Under the pieces are notes generated by a model, which worked only from the letters and a program-made list of their open reading frames with translations, was not told the DNA's origin and did no database searches. A DNA stretch of 7,199 nucleotides. Origin: Desulfobacterales bacterium. GTDB lineage: Bacteria > Desulfobacterota > DSM-4660 > Desulfatiglandales > B25-G16. Of the stretch, positions 1 to 5,742 are shown in pieces. The translations under genes and the position numbers were made by a program. The DNA lies in assembly GCA_013375385.1 (NCBI GenBank), contig JABXJY010000141.1, forward strand, positions 1 through 7,199, in the 5' to 3' direction. Positions within the stretch are counted from its first letter, which is position 1. Each line of letters opens with the position of its first letter.

Positions 1-30
1 ATTTCAGAACGAAAGTTCAGATTTATTTTT

Positions 31-58
31 TTGAACAATTATTTTAATAGGTTATGTT
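31..58 (+). promoter_or_regulatory. possible sigma70-type promoter
   Basis: A TTGAAC hexamer (31-36) lies 16 bases before TATGTT (53-58) in the A/T-rich left end of the window. It would start transcription about 170 bases upstream of the MarR-like gene at 237. The -10 match is only moderate and A/T-rich DNA gives many such chance matches, so this is a weak call. A small inverted repeat (GAAC-gaaa-GTTC, 7-18) lies just upstream and could be an operator half-site pair or nothing. No gene is visible in 1-236. Confidence 0.2.
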
Positions 59-236
59 GTAGAATGACTTAGCCCTGACCCTACATTACTTACCTTATCC
101 TCCATATTTTTGCCTGCCCATACTTTAAATATGAACTACAATACCCGACAAGAACGACATTCGACGGCATTGAAAGTGGCTTCAGAGATGCCTTATCCTA
201 TTTGCAGTACCCATCCAACCAGAGCAGGTAGATATC

Positions 237-701
237 ATGATAGAGGTAAACCACGAAGACACCATCTTGAGGACCTTTATCCTATTCGTCCAAAGTGCTA
301 ATGCGGCACTAAAATATGCGGACGCTACTTTCTTTAGGAGGGCAAAACTCTCGGTTATTAAGTTCATCGTGCTGCAAGTGCTGGCCACCAATGGTGGAAG
401 CATGAAACCATCTGAGCTGGCCGAGTGGACCTCTACCGAGCGTCACAACATCACCACATTAGTCGACCGCATGGCTCAGGATGAACTGGGCAGGGCACAG
501 CGCAATGAGAGGGACAGGAGGTTCGTCAATATCACGCCCAACGATAAGGGAATGAAGGTTCTCGACCAGGCCAAGCCAGTGGCAAGGGAGATTGTAAACC
601 AGGTGATGTCGTCAATCAGCGAAAATGATGCGCTTCTGCTGGAAAAGCTGCTAAAAGTCCTGAAGCAAAATGCACACTCCGGTTCTTCAATATATCGATA
701 A
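237..701 (+). CDS. MarR-family winged-helix transcriptional regulator
   Basis: A 154-residue protein, the usual length for MarR regulators, which bind DNA as dimers and respond to small ligands or oxidants. The winged helix-turn-helix spans roughly residues 40-105: helix 'MKPSELAEWTSTERHNITTL' (about 56-75), recognition helix ending in 'LVDRMAQDE', then a basic wing 'RNERDRRFVNITPNDKG' (about 88-104), close to the family's DRR-x-x-x-x-LT-x-x-G pattern. The flanking helices (about 5-35 and 110-145) would form the dimer interface. The glycine usually found just before the wing (x-G-L-V/I) is replaced here by 'DELGRA'. The ATG start is preceded by AGGT (226-229) seven bases upstream. Its target is not shown: no intact gene lies beside it on its strand, and an IS remnant lies downstream, so it may act on distant genes or on a gene left of the window. 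The family call is firm and the ligand unknown. Confidence 0.85.
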   Translation: MIEVNHEDTILRTFILFVQSANAALKYADATFFRRAKLSVIKFIVLQVLATNGGSMKPSELAEWTSTERHNITTLVDRMAQDELGRAQRNERDRRFVNITPNDKGMKVLDQAKPVAREIVNQVMSSISENDALLLEKLLKVLKQNAHSGSSIYR

Positions 702-960
702 GCAGGCTTCACCGCAGCCTGACTAGACTAATGGCGCCATCCGTGCAAATTAAACTAAAAGCCAGAATGTGACATTACGGACTTCGGTCTCATACGAAAG
801 GCAATCAGGAGGTCTACAGGTCAAAGGTGAAGCTAATACTTAGGCTTCTATCAAGCGATTGGGTCGGGAGTTAATCCTGTATAGAAATCATTAGTTACTG
901 AAAATCAACCCTGAAAGACGGTAAACGGTTCTCAAGTGAGTCTTTCGACAGGCTCTAGTG
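702..960. other. gene-free stretch with small hairpins, possible structured RNA or mobile-element remnant
   Basis: No open frame with protein-like character is seen on either strand. Several short hairpins can be drawn on the + strand: GAC-TTCG-GTC with a UUCG tetraloop (780-789), GAAGC.TAA pairing with TTA.GCTTC (829-848, one bulged base), and GTC-tttc-GAC near 941-950. The density of short helices recalls a structured RNA or the ribozyme part of a decayed group II intron. I cannot find a convincing domain V or a boundary, so this is only a suspicion. The stretch ends at the in-frame stop that begins the transposase remnant's frame. Confidence 0.25.
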
Positions 961-963
961 TAA

Positions 964-1314
964 CCCTCTATCCTGGAGCCGGATGAATCCTCCAAGGAAT
1001 CCAGAAAAAATTGGGCAAGATTGATCCAGAAAATCTATGAGGTTGACCCCTAACTTTGTCCGAAATGCTCCGGAAAGATGAAAATAATCAGTGTGATAGA
1101 GGACGAGGAGGTCATAAAAAAAATCCTCAAGCACCTGGGTTTATGGGAAATTAACCCGCCACACTTCCGGCGGGTAAAGGCCAGGCCCCCGCCCAGCGCC
1201 ACAGGGCCGCCAAAGCCCCCCGAATACAGCATTGACTACTCCACCTCCCAGCTCCCCGCGTCCGATAATCATCTTTATGTCGACCAGGAATACCCGGAGT
1301 CCCCTACCGCCTGA
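964..1314 (+). pseudogene. C-terminal remnant of an IS91-like (Y2) transposase
   Basis: Translation in one frame from 964 gives 'PSILEPDESSKESRKNWARL', then 'IQKIYEVDP', a TAA stop (1051-1053), and 'LCPKCSGKMKIISVIEDEEV' continuing to a TGA at 1312-1314. This matches the C-terminal end of IS91-family transposases (Y2_Tnp type): an N-W-A-R-L-I-Q-K-I-Y-E-V-D-P block followed by a CxxC zinc-ribbon half and a Pro-rich tail ending in 'IDYSTSQLPASDNHLYVDQE'. These enzymes are HUH nucleases that move by rolling-circle transposition. The catalytic HUH and tyrosine region is absent, because similarity stops abruptly at about 961, so the piece is 5'-truncated as well as interrupted. The stop looks like a single-base change of a leucine codon. 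The Pro-rich segment carries an extra palindromic stretch (1151-1177). The family is recalled from characteristic residues, not from a search. Confidence 0.72.
1151..1177. repeat. imperfect palindrome inside the transposase remnant
   Basis: The arms TTAACCCGCC (1151-1160) and GGCGGGTAA (1169-1177) pair with one bulged A around an 8-base loop. In frame it encodes 'INPPHFRRVK', in the spot where I would expect relatives to run directly from 'LWEI' into the K/R-P-P-P tail. It therefore looks like a small in-frame insertion of a palindromic element. The expectation about relatives comes from memory. Confidence 0.45.
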
Positions 1315-1570
1315 TTTTTCAATCTGGGGGGCGAGTTCAAAGGCGAAGTATATCCTTTTTCCACCCAATTGTCGCCTTTTCCACGAATAAATGGCCTCAC
1401 ACCTACCTTCCCTTCATCTGAATGCCTTACCCCCATCGAGCTAATCTCGCCCCAAAAGGGAAGACCAGCACATGATGAGGCACCTTTCCCCTTGACATAC
1501 AAGGCGAAATCCCCTGTACTCCGGCTCCAAAAAAGGGACTTCTTATCACCTCACCTTAAGTTGACACTGC

Positions 1571-1618
1571 CGAAAATCGAATTTATTTCGGATTTAGTGC
1601 TTGGAATTTCGAATTTAC
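1571..1618. repeat. degenerate A/T-rich repeat with TCGAATTTA / TTCGGATTTAG units
   Basis: The stretch carries related words in a row: ATCGAATTTA, TTTCGGATTTAG, TTGGAATTTCGAATTTA. Each is a variant of a roughly 10-base (T)TCGAATTTA unit separated by short spacers. Similar intergenic runs are, to my recollection, dispersed in several deltaproteobacterial and candidate-phylum genomes. It sits between the IS remnant's presumed 3' flank and the tRNA. No coding role is apparent. Confidence 0.4.
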
Positions 1619-1796
1619 AAGAAATTGACTAGTAGGCAAGTAAACTTGACATTACAGCAAGTTAGCTCTTTGAACGAGTTAGCCGGCCCTTATACTGACA
1701 TATCTAACGGACAGCGTACAACCTCTCTAGGGCCCTGAGTACTGCTATCGTCAAGGGTGCCCTCCTGCTAGAAAGTAGAATCACGGGCAAAGAGAA

Positions 1797-1828
1797 CTCC
1801 AAAAAAAGGAGGCAGTCACAATATGACT
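1797..1828 (-). terminator. possible terminator of the tRNA-Leu transcript
   Basis: Read on the minus strand, a 5-bp stem AGTCA/TGACT (1824-1828 with 1814-1818, loop of 5) is followed after six bases by a run of seven T residues (1807-1801). Four-base CTCC/GGAG arms also flank that run. The hairpin begins 18 bases past the tRNA 3' end. The stem is short and not directly joined to the T run, so the call is weak. Confidence 0.3.
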
Positions 1829-1846
1829 CACCCCCGGTAATTTCTG

Positions 1847-1933
1847 TGGTGCCGAAGACGGGACTCGAACCCGTACAGGCATACACCCACTAAGTCCTGA
1901 ACCTAGCGCGTCTACCAATTCCGCCACTTCGGC
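1847..1933 (-). tRNA. tRNA-Leu, anticodon CAG
   Basis: The minus strand folds as a class II tRNA of 87 nt including an encoded CCA (1847-1849). The acceptor stem is GCCGAAG (1933-1927) with CTTCGGC (1857-1851), and the discriminator is A (1850), as leucine tRNAs require. The D-arm contains TGGCGGAATTGGTAGACGCG. The anticodon arm is CTAGG-TTCAGGA-CTTAG with loop anticodon CAG, reading CUG codons. A long variable arm follows, then the T-arm ACGGG-TTCGAGT-CCCGT. The gene stands alone, divergent from the CysQ-like gene. Its 3' end faces the IS-remnant region, but no second copy of the tRNA 3' end is visible in the window, so there is no sign of an integrated island ending here. Confidence 0.97.
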
Positions 1934-1963
1934 ACAAAAGCACCTTGCTATATTTTTAAAAAA

Positions 1964-1992
1964 AACTTAACCTTATGCATACTATTTGTCAA
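1964..1992 (-). promoter_or_regulatory. likely tRNA-Leu promoter
   Basis: On the minus strand a perfect TTGACA (1992-1987) is followed after 17 bases by TAAGTT (1969-1964), a half-match to the -10 consensus. Initiation about seven bases on would give a 5' leader of roughly two dozen bases before the mature tRNA at 1933. The exact -35 and ideal spacing support it, while the -10 is poor. The same A/T-rich gap must hold the promoter of the divergent CysQ-like gene, which I could not place. Confidence 0.45.
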
Positions 1993-2020
1993 CAATTTAT
2001 GTAACCGAATTTTTGAATTT

Positions 2021-2027
2021 AAGGGAG
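2021..2027 (+). promoter_or_regulatory. ribosome-binding site that fixes the CysQ-like start
   Basis: AAGGGAG ends six bases before the ATG at 2034. The frame is also open back to a TTG at 1986, but that TTG lies in the A/T-rich promoter region with no ribosome site, and the added 16 residues match nothing in the family. The ATG is therefore preferred. Confidence 0.75.
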
Positions 2028-2033
2028 TTTCTG

Positions 2034-2885
2034 ATGCGCCAAGATCTGGAATACTTGTTGGATATCGCAAGACAAGCAGCCCGCTTAGCAGCAGGGAAGA
2101 TCAATGATATCTACCAGCAATACCTTTCAGGTGGCACCGTTGATATCAGAGAAAAGCGCAAGGATGATCCTGTAACTGTAGCAGATATGGCCGCAAATCA
2201 GATTATTACCCAACACCTCAAGAACGTCTTTCCCCGGCATGCTATCTTGACAGAGGAAGAGCCTGATACATGGGGTAAGACAGGGTCTGAATGGGTATGG
2301 ATGATTGATCCTCTGGATGGCACAAGCGATTTTATCAAGGCTAATGGCGAATTCGTTACCATGGTTGGTCTAACACATTGTGGCGAACCCACCATTGGCG
2401 TGGTGGTAGAGCCGGCTACTGGGTTAGAGCTCTACGCTTGTAAAGGCCTTGGTGCCTTTAAAGGCTTGCTCTCTCAAGGAAATAAGCCAGCGAAGGTAAC
2501 GATGTCTGATGCTGCTGATCCGAAGCATCTACGTATTGCAGTCAGTCGTTCACACAGGGATCCCAAGGTAGACGAATTCATTCAATTGCTCGCTGTCAAG
2601 GATGAAATCTCGTCAGGAAGTGTGGGCAGGAAGGTGGCTATGGTTATCGGGGGAGAGGCAGATTTGTATGTGCATCCAGCCAGAGGGACAAAGTTATGGG
2701 ATACCTGTGCCTGCGATGTTATCGCTTCGGAGGCCGGCGGTGTCCTTCTTTCAGGCACTGGGGAGCCGATAAGCTATCTCAGATCATCCGGAGATGTTGA
2801 AAACCATTACGGCTTACTGGTATGTCCAAGGAGTATTCTGGATAAAGTAATTTTGGCATCCAGGAAGGTGTGGGGATTGGATTAG
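2034..2885 (+). CDS. cysQ: 3'(2'),5'-bisphosphate nucleotidase CysQ-like, inositol monophosphatase family
   Basis: A 283-residue phosphatase of the Mg2+/Li+-dependent inositol-monophosphatase fold. Metal ligands are visible in order: D51 in 'DDPVTVADMAAN', E74-E75 in 'LTEEEP', the motif D92-P-L-D95-G-T97, and W222-D223 in 'LWDTCACDVIASEAGG'. 'VSRSHR' (170-175) and 'GSVGRKVAMVIGGEADLYVH' (195-214) resemble bisphosphate nucleotidases more than true inositol phosphatases. The likely substrate is thus 3'-phosphoadenosine 5'-phosphate (PAP), a by-product of PAPS use, cleaved to AMP and phosphate in the cytoplasm. Inositol-1-phosphate or fructose-1,6-bisphosphate phosphatase activity cannot be excluded from sequence alone. 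The length is typical. The gene is monocistronic here: divergent from tRNA-Leu and convergent with the cobA-hemD fusion. No sulfate-assimilation gene is adjacent, so the PAP role rests on motifs. Family call firm, substrate moderate. Confidence 0.8.
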   Translation: MRQDLEYLLDIARQAARLAAGKINDIYQQYLSGGTVDIREKRKDDPVTVADMAANQIITQHLKNVFPRHAILTEEEPDTWGKTGSEWVWMIDPLDGTSDFIKANGEFVTMVGLTHCGEPTIGVVVEPATGLELYACKGLGAFKGLLSQGNKPAKVTMSDAADPKHLRIAVSRSHRDPKVDEFIQLLAVKDEISSGSVGRKVAMVIGGEADLYVHPARGTKLWDTCACDVIASEAGGVLLSGTGEPISYLRSSGDVENHYGLLVCPRSILDKVILASRKVWGLD

Positions 2886-2900
2886 TGGTATAGCCCAAAA

Positions 2901-2961
2901 GTTTAAGTGACTAAAGTGCCTAAAGTGAGCTAAAGTGCCTAAAGTCATGAGTGCCTAAGTG
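2901..2961 (+). repeat. CTAAAGTG tandem array in the convergent gap
   Basis: After GTTTAAGTGA the word CTAAAGTG recurs at 2911, 2920 and 2930, with variants CTAAAGTC at 2939 and CTAAGTG at 2955, a step of 9-10 bases. The linkers alternate between C and AG. The first 18 bases (2901-2918) are identical to 5679-5696 in front of hemC, in the same orientation. It lies downstream of both converging genes and has no reading frame. It could be a dispersed extragenic repeat or a binding array; sequence alone does not decide. Confidence 0.8.
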
Positions 2962-2988
2962 AACTCAACAAACTCAATGAACACAACA
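2962..2988 (+). repeat. three 9-base AACTCAACA-type units
   Basis: AACTCAACA, AACTCAATG and AACACAACA follow one another with an exact period of nine, directly after the CTAAAGTG array and with a weak fourth unit after them. A nine-base period equals three codons, but stops and the absence of a start argue against translation. The two arrays share the step of about nine but not the word. Confidence 0.6.
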
Positions 2989-3011
2989 AAGAGCGACGTT
3001 CTTTGTCTTAC

Positions 3012-3036
3012 TGAAAGCTGATTCGCCTCGGGCGGA
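3012..3036 (-). terminator. weak hairpin downstream of cobA-hemD
   Basis: About 25 bases past the stop, the minus strand has CGCC-cga-GGCG inside outer AGCT/AGCT arms, with a mismatched internal loop. No T run follows, so it is at best a poor intrinsic terminator and may be only a structural 3' end. The coordinates are approximate. Confidence 0.2.
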
Positions 3037-3060
3037 AAAGCTGAGCACTTACATCTACAT

Positions 3061-4593
3061 TTAAGATTGCTCATAAAACTCCGCAATGGCCCGGGCGAGG
3101 GCCTCCGCCGTATACTCATCAGGGGCTACAACTACCTTTAGCCCCACTTCTTTTGCCTTTTGAGCAGTAACTGGCCCTATACAGGCAACCCCTACCTTTG
3201 AGATTTCCTCATAGATCGGTTTGCCTTCAAGCAGAGCTAAGAAGTTGGTAACGCCTGAGGGACTGGTAAAGGTAATCATATCTATCTTACCCTTCTTGAA
3301 TAACCCGCCTAATTGATCCTGACTGTATTCCGGCTGCACTGTCTGATAGGCCTCAACCTCATCCACGAGAGCCCCCAAGCTCTTGAGGCTTTTGGGAATA
3401 GAGTCCCTTGCTATTGCAGGCCTTGGCAGGAGAACCCGTTTTCCATTGAGGGGGTATCCTCTTAATGCTTGCACCATTTCTTCTGCGCGATACGTATCAG
3501 GAATCAGGTCAGGATTAATCCCCCTATCCATTAAAGCTGCTGCAGTCTTGGGGCCTATGGCGCCAATCTTGATCCCGTTTAGGTGTCTGGTATCCTTTTT
3601 TGCGACATCCAATCGTGCAAAGAAGTGTGCAACCCCGTTAACACTGGTAAACAGGATCCAATCATATCTGGAAAGACCCTCTATTGCCCTATCCAGTTCC
3701 CCCCAGCTTTCAGGGGGTATTATTTCAATGGTTGGAAATAGTAGACACTGGGCGCCTAACCCGGATAGAGCCATGATAAAGCCAGTGGCCTGATCCTCCG
3801 GTCTGGTAACCAAGATCCTCTTGCCAAAGAGTGGCCGGGATTCAAACCAATTGAGATGGCCCCTCAGGTTTACTACATCACCGACCACAATCACCCCTGG
3901 TGGGGTAAGATCCGCGTCTTTGACCTTTTTGCTAATATTGGCAAGGGTTCCGGTTATTGTCCTCTGATTCGGCATGGTACCATTGCCTATGACCACCACT
4001 GGGGAATCTGATGGCCGGCCACCGTCTATCAGCTTTCTTGCTATCTTCTCTAAATTGCCAATTCCCATAAGGAATACCAGGGTCCCGGAAGACTCTGAGA
4101 GAGCACTCCAGTTGATACTTGACTCTTCTTTGGTGGGATCTTCATGCCCGGTTATGAAGCACACAGTAGAGGAATATCCTCTGTGCGTCAAAGGTATGCC
4201 CGCATAAGCAGGGACTGCCACCGCCGACGTTACTCCGGGAACTATCTCGAATGTTATGCCCGCCCTAGAGAGTTCCATGGCTTCCTCACCGCCCCTTCCA
4301 AAGATAAAAGGATCACCTCCCTTTAACCTTGCTACGGTCAAGCCCTCTTTTGCCTTTTCAATCAGAAGATTGTTTATCTCCTCTTGGCTCATGCTATGGC
4401 GGCCACTTTTCTTTCCTGCGTATATGGTTTCCGCATCCTCACCCGCCAGTGATAACAGTGATTCGCTGGCAAGGTAATCGTAAACAATGACATCAGCCTT
4501 TTGAAGGCATTTCCTGCCCTTTACGGTAATTAAGTCCGGACTGCCCGGGCCAGCCCCAATGAGGTAGACAATTCCCTTTGCTTTATCTTTCAA
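3061..4593 (-). CDS. cobA-hemD: fused uroporphyrinogen-III C-methyltransferase / uroporphyrinogen-III synthase
   Basis: A 510-residue two-enzyme fusion. The N-terminal half (about 5-245) is an SUMT methylase: 'YLIGAGPGSPDLIT' (10-23), 'RLKGGDPFIFGRGGEE' (89-104), 'PGVTSAVAVPAYAGIPLTHR' (119-138), 'TLVFLMG' (171-177) and 'PPGVIVVGDVV' (231-241) are the S-adenosylmethionine and uroporphyrinogen-III binding blocks. It makes precorrin-2 with two SAM. The C-terminal half (about 257-505) is HemD, which cyclises hydroxymethylbilane with inversion of ring D: 'ILVTRPEDQA' (260-269), 'DWILFTSVNGV' (311-321), 'TFTSPSGVTNFL' (441-452) and 'CIGPVTAQKAKEVGL' (471-485) mark the two lobes. The start is TTG: an in-frame TGA lies three codons upstream, no other start precedes the first motif, and GAGGG sits three bases ahead. 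It follows hemC after 163 bases, so consecutive pathway steps are adjacent. Such fusions are known in Firmicutes and deltaproteobacteria. Both halves look complete. Confidence 0.95.
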   Translation of the reverse strand: MKDKAKGIVYLIGAGPGSPDLITVKGRKCLQKADVIVYDYLASESLLSLAGEDAETIYAGKKSGRHSMSQEEINNLLIEKAKEGLTVARLKGGDPFIFGRGGEEAMELSRAGITFEIVPGVTSAVAVPAYAGIPLTHRGYSSTVCFITGHEDPTKEESSINWSALSESSGTLVFLMGIGNLEKIARKLIDGGRPSDSPVVVIGNGTMPNQRTITGTLANISKKVKDADLTPPGVIVVGDVVNLRGHLNWFESRPLFGKRILVTRPEDQATGFIMALSGLGAQCLLFPTIEIIPPESWGELDRAIEGLSRYDWILFTSVNGVAHFFARLDVAKKDTRHLNGIKIGAIGPKTAAALMDRGINPDLIPDTYRAEEMVQALRGYPLNGKRVLLPRPAIARDSIPKSLKSLGALVDEVEAYQTVQPEYSQDQLGGLFKKGKIDMITFTSPSGVTNFLALLEGKPIYEEISKVGVACIGPVTAQKAKEVGLKVVVAPDEYTAEALARAIAEFYEQS

Positions 4594-4596
4594 GAT

Positions 4597-4601
4597 CCCT
4601 C
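4597..4601 (-). promoter_or_regulatory. ribosome-binding site for the TTG start of cobA-hemD
   Basis: On the minus strand GAGGG is followed by ATC and then TTG (4593-4591). The TGA at 4602-4600 overlaps this site and closes the frame upstream, so translation must begin at or after the TTG. The spacing is slightly short, which with the TTG start suggests modest translation. Confidence 0.6.
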
Positions 4602-4660
4602 AGTAATACCTATAAGGTTTTCTCCCCCGCTCTTTCGGCCCCGCGGAAATCGCTCGAGCC

Positions 4661-4676
4661 CTCAGAGTGCTCTGAG
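4661..4676. repeat. perfect inverted repeat CTCAGA-GTGC-TCTGAG in the hemC/cobA-hemD spacer
   Basis: A perfect palindromic hairpin of six pairs with a four-base loop lies in the middle of the 163-base spacer between hemC and cobA-hemD, about 70 bases before the TTG start. It could be an operator for a dimeric regulator or a leader hairpin. I see no match to a known riboswitch, including the cobalamin type. Confidence 0.45.
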
Positions 4677-4700
4677 ATTGTCCTGTTAGTAATTCAGCTC

Positions 4701-4724
4701 AAAAAACTTCGGGCCCTTGTGGGC
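4701..4724 (-). terminator. terminator-like hairpin after hemC
   Basis: Reading downstream of hemC, GCCC-acaa-GGGC (4724-4713) is followed six bases later by six T residues (4706-4701). The stem has only four pairs and the T run is displaced, so it would be a weak intrinsic terminator, perhaps lowering read-through from hemC into cobA-hemD. Confidence 0.25.
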
Positions 4725-4756
4725 TCTGTGAGAGACAAAAAAATTCTCTTGATAAC

Positions 4757-5677
4757 TTAGTATCCATAAATCTCATTCAAGATCTTCCCTGCCCCTTCAT
4801 CTAGAAGTCTGTGAGCCAGGGTTGCTCCGAGTTCTCTAGGGTTTTCCGCCGAGCCAATAACCACATCCCGAAATATGGTGCTTCCATCAAGATTAGCCAC
4901 CAGACCATCTAAAGAGAGGGAGTCATCCTTAAGTCTTGCCAACCCAGCAACAGGGAGCCGACAGCCACCTTTTAGCTCCATCAGGAAGGATCGTTCAGCT
5001 TCCGCTGTCAGCCTTGTTGGATGATGATCCAAGAATGCCAATATATCCCTTGTTTTCTGATCATCCCGCCTAAGTTCAAGGCCTAAGGCACCTTGCCCAA
5101 TTGCAGGGAGCATGAGATCAAAGGAAAAAGATTGGGTTATGTTATCCTTGAAACCTATTCTTCTTAGACCGGCTCTGGCAACAACAATTGCCTGAATATC
5201 AGTTGTGTCCAGTTTTCTGATCCTGGTGTCCAGATTTCCCCTCAAAGGAACAATCTCTAGATCCCGCCGATAATGGAGCAGCTGGGCAGAACGTCTCAAG
5301 CTACTGGTGCCTATACAGGAGCCCTGTGGCAAATCTTCAAGGAATATATTATCCTTAGAGATCATAACATCATGTGGATCTTCCCTCTCAGGGATAATCC
5401 CGATATACAGATTGTCAGGCAGTTCGGCAGGAACATCCTTCAGGCTATGCACGGCTACATCTATCTCGTTTCTTGCAAGGGCCTCTTCAATCTCTTTTAC
5501 AAATAGCCCCTTTCCGCCGATAGTGCTCAGTGGTCTGTCGATTATCCTATCACCTTTTGTCCTTATCCTGACTAAATCAACCCTGATATCAGGATACTTG
5601 GCTGAGATTCTATCAATAACCCATTTAGTTTGAGCAATGGCCAGTTGGCTCGCCCGTGTACCAATCCTGATAACCAT
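4757..5677 (-). CDS. hemC: porphobilinogen deaminase (hydroxymethylbilane synthase)
   Basis: A 306-residue cytoplasmic enzyme that joins four porphobilinogen molecules into linear hydroxymethylbilane on a covalent dipyrromethane cofactor. Family landmarks in order: 'IRIGTRASQLAIAQ' (3-16), 'TKGDRI' (40-45), 'GGKGLFVKEIEEAL' (54-67), 'VHSLKDVP' (76-83) with catalytic Asp81, 'GTSSLRR' (123-129) and 'LRGNLDTR' (145-152) with substrate-binding arginines, 'LPAIGQGALGLE' (190-201), and 'GGCRLPVAG' (237-245) with Cys239, the cofactor attachment site. Length and motifs are complete. Its product is the substrate of the HemD half encoded next. The ATG directly precedes 'VIRIGTRAS', so the start is well placed, yet no Shine-Dalgarno sequence is seen. 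The upstream bases are instead the CTAAAGTG array. The 69-base gap after ispD fits co-transcription. Confidence 0.97.
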   Translation of the reverse strand: MVIRIGTRASQLAIAQTKWVIDRISAKYPDIRVDLVRIRTKGDRIIDRPLSTIGGKGLFVKEIEEALARNEIDVAVHSLKDVPAELPDNLYIGIIPEREDPHDVMISKDNIFLEDLPQGSCIGTSSLRRSAQLLHYRRDLEIVPLRGNLDTRIRKLDTTDIQAIVVARAGLRRIGFKDNITQSFSFDLMLPAIGQGALGLELRRDDQKTRDILAFLDHHPTRLTAEAERSFLMELKGGCRLPVAGLARLKDDSLSLDGLVANLDGSTIFRDVVIGSAENPRELGATLAHRLLDEGAGKILNEIYGY

Positions 5678-5678
5678 T

Positions 5679-5715
5679 GTTTAAGTGACTAAAGTGATCT
5701 AAAGTGACTAAAGTG
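5679..5715 (+). repeat. CTAAAGTG array immediately upstream of hemC
   Basis: GTTTAAGTGA is followed by CTAAAGTG at 5689, 5699 and 5708, a 10- and 9-base step. The first 18 bases equal those at 2901-2918. The array begins one base before the hemC start codon (minus strand), so in the mRNA its complement forms the leader where a ribosome site would be expected. It ends in a palindrome GTGTTAACAC (5713-5722). Confidence 0.8.
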
Positions 5716-5742
5716 TTAACACAAAATAAATGAACTGACCGT

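Larger units (their letters stand above)
1315..1846. other. gene-free stretch: probable IS 3' flank, A/T repeat, tRNA downstream region
   Basis: Frames open here on both strands are short, lack a credible ribosome site and have low-complexity Pro/Ser-rich or Gly-rich translations, so I call no gene. About 1315-1560 is C-rich and is probably the non-coding 3' end of the IS91-like element, although no clear terminus was found. About 1571-1618 is a degenerate A/T repeat, listed separately. About 1620-1800 shows nothing recognisable, and 1797-1828 holds the hairpins downstream of the tRNA gene. Confidence 0.5.

Noticed and set aside
110..301. Short + strand frame overlapping the MarR-like start
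   Set aside because: It overlaps a well-supported gene in another frame, has no family likeness and no clear ribosome site.
1141..1502. Minus-strand frames opposite the transposase remnant
   Set aside because: Gly-rich translations are the antisense of the Pro-rich transposase tail and its C-rich flank.
1369..1632. 87-codon + strand frame right of the IS remnant
   Set aside because: Pro/Ser-rich translation without motif, no ATG start with ribosome site, and it runs into the A/T repeat; probably chance in C-rich DNA.
1847..1933. tRNA-Leu as an integration site for an island to its left
   Set aside because: No second copy of the tRNA 3' end and no integrase gene are visible in the window.
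1986..2033. Longer CysQ-like protein starting at TTG 1986
   Set aside because: The added residues match no family feature and lie in the A/T-rich promoter region; the ATG at 2034 has AAGGGAG at correct spacing.
2901..2988. CRISPR array
   Set aside because: Units of 9-10 bases with one- or two-base linkers are far too short for repeat-spacer structure, and no cas gene is near.
4594..4756. Cobalamin riboswitch upstream of cobA-hemD
   Set aside because: I could not find a B12-box-like core, and the spacer is shorter than the usual cobalamin aptamer plus expression platform.
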